From positions 82,780-146,779 of the forward strand of contig NZ_JBMNPX010000006.1 of the NCBI RefSeq assembly GCF_050943825.1: 64,000 nucleotides of DNA. The letters run 5' to 3'. The stretch comes from Pseudoflavonifractor sp050943825 (GTDB lineage: Bacteria; Bacillota; Clostridia; Oscillospirales; Oscillospiraceae). The position numbers were made by a program, and so were the translations under genes. The notes below the pieces were generated by a model. It ran no database searches. It was not told the origin of the DNA and was given only the letters and a program-made list of their open reading frames with translations. Of the stretch, positions 61,025 to 64,000 are shown piece after piece. Position 1 is the first letter of the stretch. Each line of letters starts with the position of its first letter.

Positions 61025-62392
61025 ATGCTCAACTGCAACGTAAAGGTAAACGACGTGTGCCGCCTCATCATTGAGGGGTACACTGCCGACGGCACCGGCG
61101 TGGCACGGCTGGACGGGATTGTGGTCTTTGTCCAGGGGGGCGTCCGGGGCGAGGAGTGCGACGTGCACATCGAGAAGGTGGGCCGGAGCAACCTGTTCGG
61201 CCGGGTGGTGCGGGTGTTCCAGCCCTCCCCCGCCCGGATCATGCCCCAGTGCATCCACTACACCAAGTGCGGCGGCTGCCAGTTCCGGCACATGAACTAC
61301 GCCGAGGAGCTGGAGGCCAAGCGCATTCGGGTGGAGGACTGCCTCCAGCGCATCGCCGGGCTGGATGTCATGGTGCCCGTCATCCACGGGGCCAAGGACA
61401 CCCGCCGGTACCGCAACAAGGTCCAGTTCCCCGTCCAGCCCGGGCCGGAGGGCCCCCGGGTGGGCTTCTACCGTCAGCGGACCCATCAGGTCATCTCGGT
61501 GGAGGACTGCCTGCTCCAGCCGGAGATCGCCGCCCGGCTCCGGGCCGCCGCGCTGTCCTGGATGCAGTGGCGCAATATCTCCGCCTATGACGAGGCCACC
61601 GGCCGGGGTCTGGTGCGCCATATGTACGTCCGGGTAAACCGGGCGGGGCAGTCCCTGTTCTGCCTGCTGGTCAACGGCAAGTCGGTGCCCCACGAGGAGG
61701 ACCTGACCCGCGCCCTGCGGAACGTGGAGCCGGGGCTGGTTGGCGTGGTGCTGGGGGTCAACGAGAAGAAGAACAACGTCATCCTGGGCGACTCCTACCG
61801 CACCCTCTGGGGCCAGGATTGGCTGGAGGACACCCTGTGCGGCTTTACCTTCCGGCTGTCGGTGCCCTCCTTCTACCAGGTCAACGCCAATCAGGCCGAG
61901 GTGCTCTACGGCTGTGCCCTGGACTTCGCCGGTCTCACCGGCAAGGAGACCGTGCTGGACCTGTACTGCGGTATCGGCACCATCAGCCTGGTGATGGCCC
62001 GGCAGGCCGGCAAGGTGTTCGGCGCCGAGGTGGTGCCCCAGGCGGTGGAGGACGCCAAGGAGAACGCCCTGCGCAACGGGGTGAACAACGCCGAGTTTCT
62101 CTGCGGCGACGCGGGCGAGGCCGCCCGCACCCTGGCTGCCCGGGGCGTGAAGCCAGACGTGGTGTGCGTGGACCCGCCCCGGAAGGGCCTGGCCGAGGAC
62201 GTGGTGGACACCATTGCCGCCATGGCCCCGGAGCGGATTGTGTACGTCTCCTGTGACCCGGCCACCCTGGCCCGGGACGTGAAGCGGTTTACCGGCCTGG
62301 GCTATACCCTCCGCAGGGCCGAGGCAGTGGATATGTTCCCCCGCACCGCCCACGTTGAGACGGTAGTATTGATGTCAAGGGCGAAAGAGTGA
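61025..62392 (+). CDS. rlmD: 23S rRNA (uracil-C5)-methyltransferase, RlmD/RumA family (3' end apparently rebuilt)
   Basis: 455 residues: TRAM domain (about 1-60), Cys cluster for [4Fe-4S] (CIHYTKCGGCQFRHM and neighbours), SAM-binding VLDLYCGIGTISLVMA, and catalytic YVSCDPATLARDVKRF. It makes m5U in 23S rRNA. The last 12-13 codons (from about 62350, VETVVLMSRAKE) use A/T-ending codons unlike the rest of the gene, and AT-rich DNA begins right after. Gene function is probably intact because the conserved HVETVVLMS ending is kept. Confidence 0.93.
   Translation: MLNCNVKVNDVCRLIIEGYTADGTGVARLDGIVVFVQGGVRGEECDVHIEKVGRSNLFGRVVRVFQPSPARIMPQCIHYTKCGGCQFRHMNYAEELEAKRIRVEDCLQRIAGLDVMVPVIHGAKDTRRYRNKVQFPVQPGPEGPRVGFYRQRTHQVISVEDCLLQPEIAARLRAAALSWMQWRNISAYDEATGRGLVRHMYVRVNRAGQSLFCLLVNGKSVPHEEDLTRALRNVEPGLVGVVLGVNEKKNNVILGDSYRTLWGQDWLEDTLCGFTFRLSVPSFYQVNANQAEVLYGCALDFAGLTGKETVLDLYCGIGTISLVMARQAGKVFGAEVVPQAVEDAKENALRNGVNNAEFLCGDAGEAARTLAARGVKPDVVCVDPPRKGLAEDVVDTIAAMAPERIVYVSCDPATLARDVKRFTGLGYTLRRAEAVDMFPRTAHVETVVLMSRAKE
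62350..62392 (+). other. Probable integration junction (attachment-site core) in the 3' end of rlmD
   Basis: Codon-usage and GC break inside the gene: up to CGC ACC GCC CAC the third positions are G/C, then GTT GAG ACG GTA GTA TTG ATG TCA. A mobile element that integrates here and rebuilds the gene would leave this pattern. The other end, the integrase and the second core copy are not in the window. Confidence 0.55.
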
Positions 62393-62432
62393 GTGTGTGA
62401 AAAAGCCTTAAATATCAAGGCTTTCAGCACAC
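62393..62432 (+). terminator. Terminator-like hairpin after rlmD
   Basis: GTGTG ... AAAGCCTT, loop AAATATC, AAGGCTTT ... CACAC; AT-richer than the host's terminators. Confidence 0.6.
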
Positions 62433-62514
62433 ATGGGCGTAAAACCCATTGAACGAAAAACATGAAAATATCGCTTCGTGGAAACAAGTCCAAAGGGGCT
62501 GTTTTGATAGTCAA

Positions 62515-62632
62515 GTGGTCAGGTTAGATGTCATAGCCCTGCGAGTGGTCGAGTTAGATGTCAGGGGTCATGAGTGGTCAGGTTAGATGTTTTTTCGGGG
62601 GTTTTTGAGGTTGTGTGGTCAGGTTTGATGTT
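62515..62632 (+). repeat. Four direct repeats of GTGGTCAGGTTAGATGT
   Basis: Copies start at 62515, 62545, 62574 and 62615 (spacings 30, 29, 41), the second and fourth with one or two changes (GTGGTCGAGTTAGATGT, GTGGTCAGGTTTGATGT). Irregular spacing and unconserved spacers exclude CRISPR. Arrays of short end repeats are typical of insertion-sequence termini such as the IS21 family, so this may be the end of a lost or neighbouring element. Within 62433-62686 there is otherwise no gene. Confidence 0.75.
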
Positions 62633-62686
62633 GACTAAAAATGTGTTTATTGAAGCGAAAGATTTAAATTTGAACGGAGGGGTTGC

Positions 62687-63181
62687 ATGGTAAATGAAAA
62701 AGATGCCATTGAGATAATTTTTTATGCCGAAGAAAATGAGATTGCCATTTGGTTAGATGGCGGCTGGGGAGTTGATGCTCTCTTAGGTGAGGAAACAAGG
62801 GTCCACAACGATATTGATTTGTTTGTGGAAAAAAGCAATAGCAAAAAATTTCTTGAAATAATAAAAGAAAAAGGCTTTTCTGAAGTTATCGAAGCATATA
62901 CCACTACAGATCACACGGTTTGGAAGGACGCTAAAGGTAGGATAATCGATCTTCATATATTTGAATTCGATGAACAGGGATACCTTGTTTTTGAAGGAGA
63001 AGCTTATCCTCCAGAAGTGTTTAGTGGTATCGGGAAAATAGGAGATAAAGTGGTAAAGTGTATAGATGCTAAGAATCAAGTTTTATTTCACCTGGGATAT
63101 GAGTATGATGAAAATGATGTTCATGATGTAAGACTTTTGTGCGAGAGGTTTAATATTCCTATTCCTAATGAATATAAATAA
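62687..63181 (+). CDS. lnu: Lincosamide nucleotidyltransferase, Lnu family
   Basis: 164 residues, the size of the Lnu(C)/Lnu(D)-type group. Nucleotidyltransferase motif IWLDGGWGVDALLGEETRVHNDIDLFV (22-47) with Asp30, Asp42 and Asp44, then DHTVWKDAKGRIIDLHIFEFDEQGYLVFEGEAYPPEVFSGIGKIG, characteristic of the family. It adenylylates lincomycin/clindamycin. AT-rich codon use is unlike the surroundings. AACGGAGGGG ribosome site. Exact allele cannot be named from sequence alone; treat as Lnu-like. Confidence 0.92.
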   Translation: MVNEKDAIEIIFYAEENEIAIWLDGGWGVDALLGEETRVHNDIDLFVEKSNSKKFLEIIKEKGFSEVIEAYTTTDHTVWKDAKGRIIDLHIFEFDEQGYLVFEGEAYPPEVFSGIGKIGDKVVKCIDAKNQVLFHLGYEYDENDVHDVRLLCERFNIPIPNEYK

Positions 63182-63343
63182 CTGACAAATTTTAATTTGT
63201 CTTTGAGCCTAAACGCAAGAAAAAGTAAGGCTGCCTATTTAAAATTACTTTCTACTATTGTCGAGGTTTTATGCCAGGTTGAATGTCGGCTCCGAGACTG
63301 ACTATTTACATAGGAACGACCGAAACTATAAGGAGAATTATAT
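63182..63343 (+). other. Leader region between lnu and vat
   Basis: 160 AT-rich bases with an AAGTAA/TTACTT hairpin (about 63214-63243) and a weak partial match to the upstream repeat (CCAGGTTGAATGTCG, about 63274). No gene seen. A leader that regulates vat translation is possible but unproved. Confidence 0.35.
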
Positions 63344-63979
63344 ATGCAATATGGACCAGATCCAAATTCTATTTATCCGAATGAAAAAATAAAAAGCGTA
63401 TGCTATATTAAAAATGTAATCACACGCCCAAATATTATCGTCGGTGATTACACCTATTATGATGATATCAATGGGCCGGTACGGTTTGAGGAGCGCGTTA
63501 CACATCACTATGAATTTTTAGGTGATAAGCTCATCATTGGGAAATTCTGCGCTATAGCAAAAGGTATCGAGTTTATAATGAACGGTGCGAATCATAGAAT
63601 GTGCAGCGTCACTACTTATCCATTTAATATCATGGGACATGGTTGGGAAAAGGCCACTCCGACACTTGGGGATTTACCTTTCAAAGGAGATACTGTTGTT
63701 GGCAATGATGTGTGGATAGGTCAAAATGTCACTGTAATGCCCGGCGTGCATATTGGTGATGGAGCAATTGTTGCTGCCAATTCAGTAGTTACAAAAGATA
63801 TACCGGCTTATCATATTGCAGGTGGCAATCCTATCAGAATTATTAAGAAAAGGTTTGAGGATGAACTCATTGGCTATCTGCTGGAATTAAAGTGGTGGGA
63901 ATGGCCTGCTAAAAAGATTTTTGATAACCTTGAGGCTTTGTGTAGTGCCGACCTTGAAAAAATAAAGGAGATAAAATGA
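63344..63979 (+). CDS. vat: Vat-type streptogramin A acetyltransferase
   Basis: 211 residues, same length as Vat(D)/Vat(E). Left-handed parallel beta-helix of hexapeptide repeats: KLIIGKFCAIAKGIEFIMNGANHRM (catalytic His84), FKGDTVVGNDVWIGQNVTVMPGVHIGDGAIVAANSVVTKDIPAYHIAGGNPIRIIKKRF, then the C-terminal helix WWEWPAKKIFDNLEAL. Acetylates group A streptogramins; some xenobiotic acetyltransferases also use chloramphenicol. AAGGAG ribosome site; stop overlaps the next start (ATGA). Member is distinct from named Vat alleles by eye. Confidence 0.92.
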   Translation: MQYGPDPNSIYPNEKIKSVCYIKNVITRPNIIVGDYTYYDDINGPVRFEERVTHHYEFLGDKLIIGKFCAIAKGIEFIMNGANHRMCSVTTYPFNIMGHGWEKATPTLGDLPFKGDTVVGNDVWIGQNVTVMPGVHIGDGAIVAANSVVTKDIPAYHIAGGNPIRIIKKRFEDELIGYLLELKWWEWPAKKIFDNLEALCSADLEKIKEIK

Positions 63980-64000
63980 GCGTGTACTCGAAAGAAGAAC
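63976..64000 (+). CDS. Start of a third gene of the resistance operon (cut by window)
   Basis: ATG at 63976 overlaps the vat stop by four bases and is preceded by AAGGAGATAA. Eight codons are visible (MSVYSKEE), too few to identify the product. Confidence 0.55.

Noticed and set aside
62515..62632. CRISPR array
   Set aside because: Only four copies, unequal spacing (30, 29, 41), short 17-mers, no hairpin repeat and no cas genes.

Overview
The window is GC-rich chromosomal DNA from a spore-forming, anaerobic Clostridia, most like the Flavonifractor/Pseudoflavonifractor/Lawsonibacter branch of Oscillospiraceae. The reasons are strong G/C third-position codon use, long GC-rich terminators, Gram-positive lipoproteins and SLH proteins, a YaaL-BofA sporulation pair behind a sigma-E-like promoter, a two-gene SUF system, and flavin/iron-sulphur oxidoreductases. 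The taxon is inferred from gene content only. The last 1.6 kb is AT-rich and looks foreign.

Layout: 1-5.1 kb, minus strand: XRE regulator (cut by the window edge), MFS transporter, GH13 amylase, LUD protein, YitT protein. 5.2-9.7 kb: a divergent ParC-like/ParE-like topoisomerase pair. 10-11.4 kb, plus: YaaL, BofA, SLH protein. 11.5-20.1 kb, mostly minus: tRNA-Gly, lipoprotein, PBP2-MreD-MreC elongation genes, Maf, dUTPase, U32 peptidase, ZapA. 20.3-29.8 kb: ferritin-like protein, minimal SufC-SufB, SprT-like protein, a glycerol catabolic operon (GlpP, two flavoproteins, DUF1667, GlpK) with terminator leaders, and a cold-shock gene. 30-35.6 kb: a cysteine-rich small protein, then an uncharacterised catabolic operon (aminotransferase, GntP-type permease, RidA, amidohydrolase) with a divergent YheO-type regulator. 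35.6-44.8 kb: amidase, Fe-S aldo/keto reductase, and a nickel-pincer-cofactor operon (LarE, LarB, His-rich LarC) followed by FmdE and a metal-chelate ABC transporter, behind a leader with a terminator/anti-terminator. 44.8-49.3 kb: Bax-inhibitor-like protein, PadR-DUF2812 pair, tRNA-Val/Glu/Met and an orphan response regulator. 49.4-62.4 kb: PurL, peptide-binding lipoprotein, PgeF, SecA, DUF2284, DUF3298 lipoprotein, RlmD. 62.4-64 kb: four direct repeats, a lincosamide nucleotidyltransferase, a Vat-type streptogramin acetyltransferase and the first codons of a third gene.

Two observations stand out. First, directly after the stop codons of the ParE-like gene and of secA lie two related, palindrome-rich, non-coding elements. 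Each is followed by a displaced second copy of the host gene's last codons, differing only at synonymous positions. The two elements share a three-hairpin skeleton whose stems have changed sequence while keeping pairing, which suggests a structured, dispersed element family that settles at gene ends. Second, the last dozen codons of rlmD switch to AT-rich codon use exactly where the AT-rich resistance cargo begins, as expected when a mobile element integrates in the 3' end of an rRNA uracil methyltransferase gene and rebuilds it. Other points of interest are the lar operon leader, a quinolone-resistant-type residue in the ParC-like protein, and a candidate structured RNA upstream of the lar promoter.
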